Positions 1-7,915 of a stretch of DNA of 64,000 nt are shown here, piece after piece (the first letter of the stretch is position 1; every line of letters begins with the position of its first letter). This DNA is from a bacterium (GTDB lineage: Bacteria; Hinthialibacterota; Hinthialibacteria; Hinthialibacterales; Hinthialibacteraceae): positions 56,236 to 120,235 of the forward strand of contig WGLV01000019.1 in the NCBI GenBank assembly GCA_016125385.1. The letters are read 5' to 3'. The notes beneath the pieces are model-generated. The model was given only the letters and a program-made list of their open reading frames with translations. It searched no databases and had not been told where the DNA came from. A program made the position numbers and the translations under genes.

Positions 1-1
1 C

Positions 2-541
2 GCCGAGGGCGGCGCCGCGCTGTACGCCGAACTGGAGGCCCGCGACCCCGTCGCCGCCGCCGGGATTCACCCCAACGATGAGCGCCGCGTGATCCGCGCG
101 CTGGAACTGATGGAGCAGACCGGTGAAACCGTCTCCGCCCTGCGCGCCCGGCAGAAACGAAAAACCTGGGCGGACCAGACCGTTTACTTCGGCCCCCGGC
201 GCGACCCGGGCGACCTGGCCAACCGTATACAAATACGAACGCGATGGATGTTTGATAACGGCCTTGTCGATGAAACGCGCCGATTGATCGATATGGGTTG
301 CGATGAGAGCCATACCTCGCTGCAGGCGCTGGGCTACAAGGAATGCCGTGACTTTCTGCTGGGGCGCATGACGCGGGAGGAGGCGGCCGAGGCGGTCGAA
401 CGCGGAACCCGCCAGTACGCCAAACGCCAGATGACATGGTTCCGCCGCCAGTTCGACGTGAATTGGATCGATTGGAAAAAAGAGGAATCTTTAGAAGAAA
501 AGTGCAATATTTGCTTGAAACTCTGGATCAATCTACGATAG
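2..541 (+). CDS. miaA: tRNA dimethylallyltransferase MiaA, C-terminal part
   Basis: C-terminal ~179 residues of MiaA, which transfers a dimethylallyl group to N6 of A37 in tRNAs reading codons that begin with U. The frame is open to the left edge, so the N-terminus with the P-loop lies outside the window. Visible family features are the AAGIHPNDERRVIRALE stretch near residues 20-36, a QALGYKE motif, and the terminal region RQYAKRQMTWFRRQ that contacts tRNA. The last ~20 residues, after WIDWKKEE, are lysine-rich and poorly conserved. The gene is followed at 66 bp by hfq and then hflX, the same order as in many proteobacteria. The identification is firm; only the length is unknown. Confidence 0.93.
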   Translation, partial: AEGGAALYAELEARDPVAAAGIHPNDERRVIRALELMEQTGETVSALRARQKRKTWADQTVYFGPRRDPGDLANRIQIRTRWMFDNGLVDETRRLIDMGCDESHTSLQALGYKECRDFLLGRMTREEAAEAVERGTRQYAKRQMTWFRRQFDVNWIDWKKEESLEEKCNICLKLWINLR

Positions 542-607
542 AATGTATGATGGAATTTCTTTACGTATATCCATGTGTGTTGCCCTAGCCGCAAAGGGGG
601 TCTTGTA

Positions 608-868
608 ATGGCAGTCAAGAGCGTAATGAATATTCAGGACAGTTTTTTGAACCAGGCGCGGCGTGAACGAATTTCCTTGGACGTTCACCTAGTGGATGGG
701 TTGGATTTGCATGGGAAAATCTCCGCATTCGACAGTTTTACCATCATTCTGCTGAATGACGAACGCGAAGAACAATACCTCATCTACAAACACGCCATCG
801 CAACGGTTACGCCGGCGGGTCATAGCCGGGTCCGTTGGAACCAAATGGAGCGGCCGTCCGGAAACTGA
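608..868 (+). CDS. hfq: RNA-binding protein Hfq
   Basis: Sm-like RNA chaperone of 86 residues. It should form a hexameric ring that pairs small RNAs with mRNAs. The Sm1 region runs from QDSFLNQARRERI to the DSFTIILLN strand, and the Sm2 signature YKHAIATV is intact. An extra EERE-type insertion sits just before Sm2 and makes the loop longer than in E. coli Hfq. The C-terminal tail is short, about 17 residues and basic. The ATG at 608 was chosen because AAGGGGG lies about 7 bases upstream; the ATG at 626 would also leave the core complete. It sits between miaA and hflX, which supports the assignment. Confidence 0.95.
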   Translation: MAVKSVMNIQDSFLNQARRERISLDVHLVDGLDLHGKISAFDSFTIILLNDEREEQYLIYKHAIATVTPAGHSRVRWNQMERPSGN

Positions 869-1014
869 CCTTTCGGACGCACAACAGGAACGAATAGCCG
901 GAACGGGCCTCGCGCCCGTCCGGCATCGCTCTGTCTGCAAGCCGGGGAACTTCCATCGTTAACAACTCCACCCCTTCCCGAAAGCAAGCCGGTCAAAAAG
1001 AAAAGGCCCTGCTG

Positions 1015-2148
1015 GTGTCGGCGTACACCTGTGACGTCGCGCCTCATCTCGCCCAGTACCGCGAAGAAGAGATGGAGCGCCTCGCCTCGACCGCCGGGGC
1101 GCGCGTCGTCGTGCGCAGCGGCCAGAACCTCAAGTCGGTCAACCCCGCCACCTACATCGGCGCGGGTAAGGTCGATGAAATCAAGGCCCTCATCGGCGAG
1201 AACGAGATCGACCTCGTGCTGTTCAGCAACGACCTTTCGCCGGTTCAACAGCGAAACCTCGAAAAAAAACTCTCGCGCCGCATCGTCGACCGCACCGAGC
1301 TGATACTCGACATCTTCGCTCAACACGCCCAGAGCCGCGACGGCAAGATTCAGGTTGAGCTGGCCCAGTTGCGCTACCTGAGACCCCGGCTCACCGGGCG
1401 GGGAGTCGACCTCTCGCGGCTGGGCGGCGGCATCGGCACGCGCGGCCCCGGCGAAACCAAACTGGAAATCGACCGGCGGCGTATCGACAACCGCATCGCC
1501 CGCCTGCGCGATGAATGGGAAAAAGTGCGCAACGCCCGCCGCCTGCAGCGCAAGTCGCGCGAGCGCGAAGGCCTGACCACCGCCGTGCTGGTGGGGTATA
1601 CCAACGCGGGCAAGTCGACGCTGCTCAATCGCATGACCTCGGCCCAGGTGACGGCGCGCGACCAGCTGTTTTCAACCGTCGACACCACTACCCGGCGGCT
1701 GTTTCTGCCGGATGAACGCCGCGTACTGGTTTCGGATACGGTCGGGTTCATTTCCGATCTGCCCAAGGCGCTGCTGGCGGCGTTTCGCGCCACGCTGGAG
1801 GTGGTTGAAGAAGCGGGGCTGCTGCTGCACGTAGTCGACGCATCGTCGCCGTTTCTCGACGAACAGCTGCACGCCGTGAACGAAGTGCTGGTCAAGCTGG
1901 AATGCGATCAAAAACCGGTGCTGGTGGTGTTTAACAAGTTCGATCTGGTTGAAGATGACCACGGCCTGCGCGAGCTCGAACATCAGGTGGGCCGCAGCGT
2001 CCGGTGTTCGGCGCTGAAAGACCCCGACATGCTCGAACTGAAAACCGCCATGTCGCGCGCCCTGCTTGAAGCGGAAAAAGCGCCGCCTCCCCCGCCGCGT
2101 GAAATCTCCAACGAAAACTGGACGCCCCTCGACGACATCTCGTTTTGA
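1015..2148 (+). CDS. hflX: Ribosome-associated GTPase HflX
   Basis: HflX is a GTPase that binds the 50S subunit and splits stalled ribosomes. The N-terminal HflX domain includes the NPATYIGAGKVDEI motif, followed by the RPRLTGRG and GPGETKLE segments and a coiled coil. The G domain has G1 GYTNAGKST, a TTTRR switch region, G3 DTVGF, G4 NKFD and G5 SAL. The start is uncertain: the only standard start after the in-frame stop at 895-897 that has a plausible ribosome site is the GTG at 1015, but homology seems to extend a few codons upstream (EKALLV), which normally forms the first beta strand. It is the third gene of a miaA-hfq-hflX cluster; hflK and hflC are absent. Confidence 0.93.
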   Translation: MSAYTCDVAPHLAQYREEEMERLASTAGARVVVRSGQNLKSVNPATYIGAGKVDEIKALIGENEIDLVLFSNDLSPVQQRNLEKKLSRRIVDRTELILDIFAQHAQSRDGKIQVELAQLRYLRPRLTGRGVDLSRLGGGIGTRGPGETKLEIDRRRIDNRIARLRDEWEKVRNARRLQRKSREREGLTTAVLVGYTNAGKSTLLNRMTSAQVTARDQLFSTVDTTTRRLFLPDERRVLVSDTVGFISDLPKALLAAFRATLEVVEEAGLLLHVVDASSPFLDEQLHAVNEVLVKLECDQKPVLVVFNKFDLVEDDHGLRELEHQVGRSVRCSALKDPDMLELKTAMSRALLEAEKAPPPPPREISNENWTPLDDISF

Positions 2149-2159
2149 AAGACGCGCTC

Positions 2160-2408
2160 ATGGATCAGGAGCCCAAGCCGGTAAAAAGCCACATCTTCAT
2201 CGAGCATCTGATCGACTTCATCAGCACATCGATCAAATTCGGCGCGGGTTTCGCGATCGGCTCGTTCATCTTCTGGCGAATATGCGGGCCCGATTACTAC
2301 ATCCCCCTCTTCAGCGGGACGATTACGGGAACCCTGGCGGTCGTCTTCGGAGACTCGTTTTATGAGTGGGTGTATAAGGCGATTATCAACAGCGATATGT
2401 CAATGTAA
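2160..2408 (+). CDS. Small two-helix membrane protein
   Basis: An 82-residue protein starting 11 bp after the hflX stop and probably cotranscribed with it. An alternative TTG start at 2145 would overlap hflX. The N-terminal 20 residues are polar. Two hydrophobic stretches follow, around FGAGFAIGSFIFW and YIPLFSGTITGTLAVVFG, consistent with a helical hairpin in the inner membrane. The C-terminus is polar. I do not recognise the family. It resembles small AtpZ/AtpI-like membrane proteins in size and plan only, and no ATP synthase genes are nearby, so no function is assigned. Confidence 0.6.
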   Translation: MDQEPKPVKSHIFIEHLIDFISTSIKFGAGFAIGSFIFWRICGPDYYIPLFSGTITGTLAVVFGDSFYEWVYKAIINSDMSM

Positions 2409-2485
2409 TGAGTAAATTTCAAGCGGCTTCGCGGATCGGGTAATGCAAAAATTCCGTCATAGTGATTCACCCGTGACTATTGGAA

Positions 2486-5400
2486 TCAGCGCGGCTTCGC
2501 CCGCGCCCAGCGCCCGCCAACAATCGCGGCGATTAACGCGATCAACGTAATCGTCAGCCCGACGATGAAACTCGCGGGGCGATACGCCATCTCGATGCGA
2601 TGCGCGCCCGGCCCCACCTCCACGCCGCGAAAATAATAATTCACCCGCTGAATCGGTTCGGGCAGCCCGTCGACGTACGCCCGCCAGCCGGGGTAAAACA
2701 GCTCGCTCAACATCACCAGCCCGCCGTGCTCGGCCACGCCGGAGGCGCTGAGACGATTGGGGCCTTCATGCTCCATCATCCACGCGAGCGGCGGCGCGGG
2801 CGCCGTCTCACGGCTGACGTCATGCGCGCGTTTCAACACTTCTTCGACCGGATCGGATGGAATCACGATCTCGCGATTGTCGGTGAATTCGGCATGGGTC
2901 AGCGCGGGGCCTCCAGGATATCGAGTAAAAACGATCGAGTCGGCGCGCTGCATGAAGGTCTCCACGCATTTCGTGGTCCCTTTCACGAAAACGAAAGCGT
3001 GCGAGAGCCACTTGCGGTCGTCGGGGTTGCCGCGATAGACGAAACTCGAACCGTTCTCTTTTAACAGGTCGATCGTCTCGGGCAGCAGCAGGTCGGTGCC
3101 TTCTCCACGCAACGCGCCCAACACGATCGAACCGCCGGGCGCGTCTTCGATAAACTTGCGCATGGCGAGGTTTTGCGCGGGCGGATCATGCACGTAGGAG
3201 GGCGGACTTTCGGGCGCGTAATCCTTCATCAGGTCGAAGGAGCCTTGCGCGGTGACCTCTCGGCTGACGGGGTCGTACACCGCGAGGTTATACCCCACGT
3301 TGTTCGGGCTGTATTCAACCCCGCCGATGAGGATGCTGGCCTGCCCCACCCGCACCCCGCCGTCGAGCGAGGTGGTGGGTTCGATCGATGAAAAGACGGA
3401 AACCGGCTGCGCGATGGCGGGCGCGCCGGTCGGCTGTTCGATCTCCGCCGGAAAACTCCACGGCGTGAAGCGGTCATCAGCGATCGATTCAAAGAAGTTC
3501 TGCCATTCGCGTGCGAAGGTTCCGGTGGCGATCCATTCGGGTTGCGGGGGCCTGGCCACGCGGCCTTCGATATAGACTCGATTACGAGTCTGAACCACCA
3601 GCGCCTCGGTGGGCGACAGGATTTCAAGCGCGGAACCAACCGGCGCGCCTTTCACGCCCACGATCGCGTGCGCGAGGCGGAACTTCGTTCTCACGTCGAT
3701 CGAAGCGCCGATGGCGCGCAACGCGCCCATGCCCTCGGGCATCAGCGAATCGGACGCATTATCGCGCGCGGCGGCGAACACCAGCCGCCCTTCGGGGATG
3801 GAGTCGATAAACGAAATCATGCGCGCGTGTTCGGGGTAGCCCGGCAGCGTGACGCCGTACATCGGGTTGAAGTACGCCGTCTTTTCGATCTCGCCGGTGG
3901 CGGGGTTGGCCACGGCGAAGTAATACCCCGCTTTGGAGTCTTCATCCGGCTCGATCTCTTCAAACACGTTTTCTCCGTCGACGATCAGAAACGCCCCATT
4001 CTTCACCGCCGCGGCCGAGGCGCTGGCGAACAGAAACGGCTTGGGGAACACCGCGCCCGGCGGCGCGGGGCCATCATCGTCCTCACGATCGGGGGCGACC
4101 AGCGCGACCTCGTTATACGGAAACGATTGCAGCGAAAGCACGCCGCGCTGCGCCTCGGGATCGACTTCGAGCGAATCGGGCAGCTCGCGGGCGTTCGGCG
4201 GCGGCGTGTTCAGCGTATAGAGCCGTTGCGTGCGGCGTTGAAACTCGAGCGGCAGATTCATCGCGTCGGAGAGCAGCGCGCCCACGCCGCAGAGTCTGAG
4301 CAGGGCGATGTTGGGTTTATCGGAATTAACCAGCGCGGTGTCTTCACGCAGATCGAGCTGAAGGCGCGGCGTCAGCGGCGAGTTGCCGTCGAGTTCATAA
4401 AAACCCTGCGCCGCGCCGTGATACACGTCGCGGATCCCTCCGCCGCCCAGAAACACCTTGGTGCGGTAGTTCCAGGTCAGTTCCCGCAACGCTTCGAGCG
4501 ATGGATCGGATGGATACCCGCCCGGGCCGGGCGCGAGATCGAGCCCCCGATATTGCGTACCGAGATCGATCCAGGTCAGCGCGATCGCCAGCAGGGCGAA
4601 AGTTTTAACCGAACACTTGCCGGTCTGAGTCAGGCGCAGCATGAGAAAGAACGCGCCGCCGAACAACGCCGTCCACAAAGCGCTTACGAAAATCCGGCGC
4701 GGCGTTTCCGTGATCCACGCCGCACCGCCCGCGGCGGCGCGCAGGCTTTCACCCGCCGTAATAAAGACGATCAGCGTCAACGCGGTCAGCGCCAGTCCGC
4801 ACAACCCCGCCACCGCGCGGTAAAACAGCCGCCATTCTTCCGGCTCGGCCATGCGCGACGGTTCGCGGATCATCCAGTCGATGGCGCGGCCCGCGAAGTA
4901 CGCGATGGGCAGGCTGGCGAAGTAGATCCACCGGCTGGGGGCGCGCACCCACGCCACGCCGGGAATCAGGACGTAGCTGATGTCGTACAGAAAGAAATAC
5001 TCGCCCATCGACAGCCCCACCGCCAACACCCCCGCCATGAGAAGAAAGCGGTCGACCGGCGTGAAGCCGCCCCGCATGACCGAGGCCATCGCCAGCAGGA
5101 GGGGAAACACGCCCCAGTAAAAAATCTCGACCTGCGACCAGTCGCGCAGCGCTTCAGGCAACACCGCGTCCATCAGTTCATACGGCGGCATGGAGAACTC
5201 GGTGCTGCGCGAAAACTGGCCCGCCTCGGCGCGTTCGCCCATTTTGATCATCTCGATGGTGGGCAGCCATTGTACGGCGGTAAGCGAAAAAGCCAGCGCG
5301 AACATCGCCGCGATGGGCGCGAGGCGCCTGAGCCAGGCGCCCAGGCGGCGCTCACCGGTTTCACCGGCGTGGTTCCACGCGCCGTACGCCATGCGCCCCG

Positions 5401-6052
5401 CCACCAGCAGGGTGATATACAGCGAGGCCTGGGGATGACCGGCCAGATACGCCAGCGCCAGAATCAGCGCGCCCTTCCAGGCGTCATGCCAGCGCGGGTT
5501 GCGCGCCCAGCGCTCGGCCACAGCCAGCGCCCAGGGCAGCCACACCAGCGTAAACAGCATGTTGGTGTGTTTTTTATGAGCGCAGTGAAACCCGCAGAAG
5601 GTGTACGCCGCCGCCGTCATGCCCGCGCCCCACGGCGAAAGGCCCAACAGCCGCGCGTAGCGGTACGCGCCCAGCCCGGCGATCAGCAGATGAAACATCA
5701 CCAGAATCTGAGCGGCGAAATAGGCCGATTGGGTCGAGCCGATAAACGGCGCCATCAGCCAGTTGAACGGATAAAAAAAGCCCGCCTCGCAATTGGCGAT
5801 TCCCGGCCAGCCGCCGAACTGGTAGGGGTCCCACAGAGGGAGATGGCCCGACAGCGCCAGCCTGAACAACCCCATGCGCGTGGCGAAATCCTTGATGAGG
5901 ATGTCGTCGGTGAAGTGCATGCGGTCGGCGGCGAAGGGCGTCCAGATTCGCCACCAGAAAAGCGCGATGGCCGCCGCCAGCGTCAGAATGACGAGGCCAT
6001 ATTCTTTTTTCGACGCGGACAGCGTCCGCAGCCCGTTTTGAGGGTTTTGCAT
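2486..6052 (-). CDS. YfhO-family membrane protein with two ILEI/PANDER-like domains
   Basis: A very large (1188-residue) polytopic protein. The first ~490 residues are a YfhO-type GT-C glycosyltransferase-like membrane domain, with about 11-13 predicted helices and the usual early motifs (LPLWDPYQFGGWPG, FFYPFNW, GHPQASLY). The YfhO C-terminal signature near residues 1120-1150 (LFYPGWRAYVDG) and a last helix are present. Between them lie two copies of an extracytoplasmic domain, about residues 685-800 and 900-1022. Each has a VYDP/VANP strand, a F-N/D-xM segment, a helix before IPEGR or APGGS, a strand of the FAAARD/LGALRG type and a final VGVKG or FVKG. This pattern matches the ILEI/PANDER (FAM3-like) carbohydrate-binding fold. 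Likely role: transfer or tailoring of a lipid-linked surface glycan. The substrate is unknown. Confidence 0.82.
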   Translation of the reverse strand: MQNPQNGLRTLSASKKEYGLVILTLAAAIALFWWRIWTPFAADRMHFTDDILIKDFATRMGLFRLALSGHLPLWDPYQFGGWPGIANCEAGFFYPFNWLMAPFIGSTQSAYFAAQILVMFHLLIAGLGAYRYARLLGLSPWGAGMTAAAYTFCGFHCAHKKHTNMLFTLVWLPWALAVAERWARNPRWHDAWKGALILALAYLAGHPQASLYITLLVAGRMAYGAWNHAGETGERRLGAWLRRLAPIAAMFALAFSLTAVQWLPTIEMIKMGERAEAGQFSRSTEFSMPPYELMDAVLPEALRDWSQVEIFYWGVFPLLLAMASVMRGGFTPVDRFLLMAGVLAVGLSMGEYFFLYDISYVLIPGVAWVRAPSRWIYFASLPIAYFAGRAIDWMIREPSRMAEPEEWRLFYRAVAGLCGLALTALTLIVFITAGESLRAAAGGAAWITETPRRIFVSALWTALFGGAFFLMLRLTQTGKCSVKTFALLAIALTWIDLGTQYRGLDLAPGPGGYPSDPSLEALRELTWNYRTKVFLGGGGIRDVYHGAAQGFYELDGNSPLTPRLQLDLREDTALVNSDKPNIALLRLCGVGALLSDAMNLPLEFQRRTQRLYTLNTPPPNARELPDSLEVDPEAQRGVLSLQSFPYNEVALVAPDREDDDGPAPPGAVFPKPFLFASASAAAVKNGAFLIVDGENVFEEIEPDEDSKAGYYFAVANPATGEIEKTAYFNPMYGVTLPGYPEHARMISFIDSIPEGRLVFAAARDNASDSLMPEGMGALRAIGASIDVRTKFRLAHAIVGVKGAPVGSALEILSPTEALVVQTRNRVYIEGRVARPPQPEWIATGTFAREWQNFFESIADDRFTPWSFPAEIEQPTGAPAIAQPVSVFSSIEPTTSLDGGVRVGQASILIGGVEYSPNNVGYNLAVYDPVSREVTAQGSFDLMKDYAPESPPSYVHDPPAQNLAMRKFIEDAPGGSIVLGALRGEGTDLLLPETIDLLKENGSSFVYRGNPDDRKWLSHAFVFVKGTTKCVETFMQRADSIVFTRYPGGPALTHAEFTDNREIVIPSDPVEEVLKRAHDVSRETAPAPPLAWMMEHEGPNRLSASGVAEHGGLVMLSELFYPGWRAYVDGLPEPIQRVNYYFRGVEVGPGAHRIEMAYRPASFIVGLTITLIALIAAIVGGRWARAKPR

Positions 6053-6122
6053 GTTTCGCGTTCCCGTTCGCCGCTGAATCAGGCGAGACCGGCTCCCCGC
6101 TGGATTCCCGATAACGTACCCA

Positions 6123-7817
6123 TCATTTCATGCCGCCGAGCGGCGAGCCGGAAAACATCGTCCACAGCGTTTTGATATCTTCAGCGGGCAGGTGAAAATC
6201 CGCCTCCAGCCCGTGACCGGTCACGCTCGCCACCACCGACGCGCCCCGCATGGGAGCATCTTCAGGAATATGCACCATCGCCAGCAGGTTGAGCATCGGC
6301 ATCTTGTCCGTCATCCGTTTTTTCATCCAGTTCACGACCTGGGCGAGGTTGACGTCGAGCTCAGCCAGTTCGCCCAGGGCTTGTTTATCGGGCCAGAAGG
6401 GTTCGGTATCGCCCAGCCGGAACTGCGTCCGGGCGCGCTCGAACGAGCCGGAGGTGACGATCAGCATATCGCTCGTCAAGCCATACTCCACAGTCGCATG
6501 GTATGGCTCCATCTCCCGGGCGTAGGGCGATTCGGGGTCTCTGGTACGGAGTCGAACCTCGACGGTCGAATACGCGTCGCCGTCCGCCTCGCCCGCGTTG
6601 GGCGTATTGACGATTTGGGCTTCGAACTCGGTCGGGCTCAGCGCGGCGTCCACCCAGCCCTTCCATTCGCCAACGAAGGTCTCGATGAACTTTTCGGCGG
6701 CGGCGCGTTCACGGATCGGAGCCGACGCGGTAAAGGTCAGCGCGCCGTCTTGAGCCACCTCGACCCACGTCGCGCGCCGCGCCTCGAACGCTTGGCCGAT
6801 CATCGCCCATGTGTTGGCGAACGCGCCGCCGTCGACGGCCATCGAGGTCATATCGGCGGCGAGCCGGTCTTTGACCAGCTGAAAGAACTCGCCGGGGAAA
6901 TTGACGTAGCCTTTCGCCAGCGGATGTTCACACAGCGCGGGGCGCGTATCGCTATCGGGGGCGGCCGTCCAGGAATCCACAAAGGTTCGCATCGGCGTAT
7001 CGTCCGCGACGGCGGCGCGTCCGTGAATCCGAACGCCCTCGCTGGAGGCGAAGGCCTGAATCTCAATCTCGCGGGTCTGGCCGAGCAGGTCAAGCATCCA
7101 GCGCCATTTCATTTTCGTCAGCGGCGACGCGGCGAAAGGATGCGGATCCGGATCGGGATTTTCCGCCTGGTCTTTCCAATAATCGTCCAGTTCAATCTGG
7201 ATGTTATTTTTCACTTCATCCGATTTCAGCCACAGCGTGGCGTCGCCCTCGGCCTTGAATTTCGCTAATGCCGCCGGAGCGCCGCTGGCGGTCCATTGCT
7301 GAATGGGTTCGACGGAATCCGAACGCGAAACGATGGCATAGCCGTCTATCACGTCGTAATTGATTTTTTTCTTCCTGATTTTTTCATCTTCCGCGGCTCT
7401 GGTTTCGGTTCCATGAAGAAAGCGCTCGCCGTCGATGACGGGAACCAGCGCCGCGAGAGTTACCTTGCCGCCGGTCTTGTGCGAAAGAATCCATAACGGG
7501 CGGACTCGATCGACGGCGTCCTTCGATTCCTGATTGAGTTCATCAAACAATACGCCTTCCACCATGCCGGGAAATTCCATCCCCAGCGAGGCCTGCAAAA
7601 AGCCGCCCACGCCGGCGTCAAGCCGATCGAGCGAGGCGATGCGCAGCATCGCGCCGACGCCTCCCGGCGCGATCTCGAATGGAGAAGCGGGCGAGGCGGG
7701 CGCGGCGGCGTCCTGTTGAGGGCGGCCGCACGACGCGAAAACCATCGCCAGACCAAGCAGGAAAACGAATGCTTTCGCGGGAGCGGAAACAGCGGGATGA
7801 ATCGATGCCGGGCGCAT
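6123..7817 (-). CDS. Lipoprotein of unknown family, 564 residues
   Basis: Starts at an ATG preceded by GGAGA seven bases upstream; longer in-frame starts would run through the neighbouring permease gene and are not credible. The N-terminus has a basic start, a hydrophobic core and a lipobox ending in VFASC, so the protein is probably lipid-anchored after signal peptidase II cleavage. The rest is soluble, mixed alpha/beta, with several stretches resembling DUF3352-type proteins (for example FLQASLGMEFPGM near residue 75), but no catalytic motif is evident. It lies 98 bp downstream of the ABC-2 permease and 70 bp upstream of the YfhO gene on the same strand. Function unknown. Confidence 0.75.
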   Translation of the reverse strand: MRPASIHPAVSAPAKAFVFLLGLAMVFASCGRPQQDAAAPASPASPFEIAPGGVGAMLRIASLDRLDAGVGGFLQASLGMEFPGMVEGVLFDELNQESKDAVDRVRPLWILSHKTGGKVTLAALVPVIDGERFLHGTETRAAEDEKIRKKKINYDVIDGYAIVSRSDSVEPIQQWTASGAPAALAKFKAEGDATLWLKSDEVKNNIQIELDDYWKDQAENPDPDPHPFAASPLTKMKWRWMLDLLGQTREIEIQAFASSEGVRIHGRAAVADDTPMRTFVDSWTAAPDSDTRPALCEHPLAKGYVNFPGEFFQLVKDRLAADMTSMAVDGGAFANTWAMIGQAFEARRATWVEVAQDGALTFTASAPIRERAAAEKFIETFVGEWKGWVDAALSPTEFEAQIVNTPNAGEADGDAYSTVEVRLRTRDPESPYAREMEPYHATVEYGLTSDMLIVTSGSFERARTQFRLGDTEPFWPDKQALGELAELDVNLAQVVNWMKKRMTDKMPMLNLLAMVHIPEDAPMRGASVVASVTGHGLEADFHLPAEDIKTLWTMFSGSPLGGMK

Positions 7818-7915
7818 GGATGCGTCTCCTTCGAATCGAGTAAGATCGGGTCGAGGTATTGTAGCAAAAAGGAGAGCGTCGCGGCGGGGCCCTGCGTAAA
7901 AATTCACGGGGCCGA

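Noticed and set aside
3542..6175. An 877-codon plus-strand frame opposite the YfhO-ILEI gene
   Set aside because: Arginine- and histidine-rich composition with no family motif. It is a shadow of the minus-strand gene.
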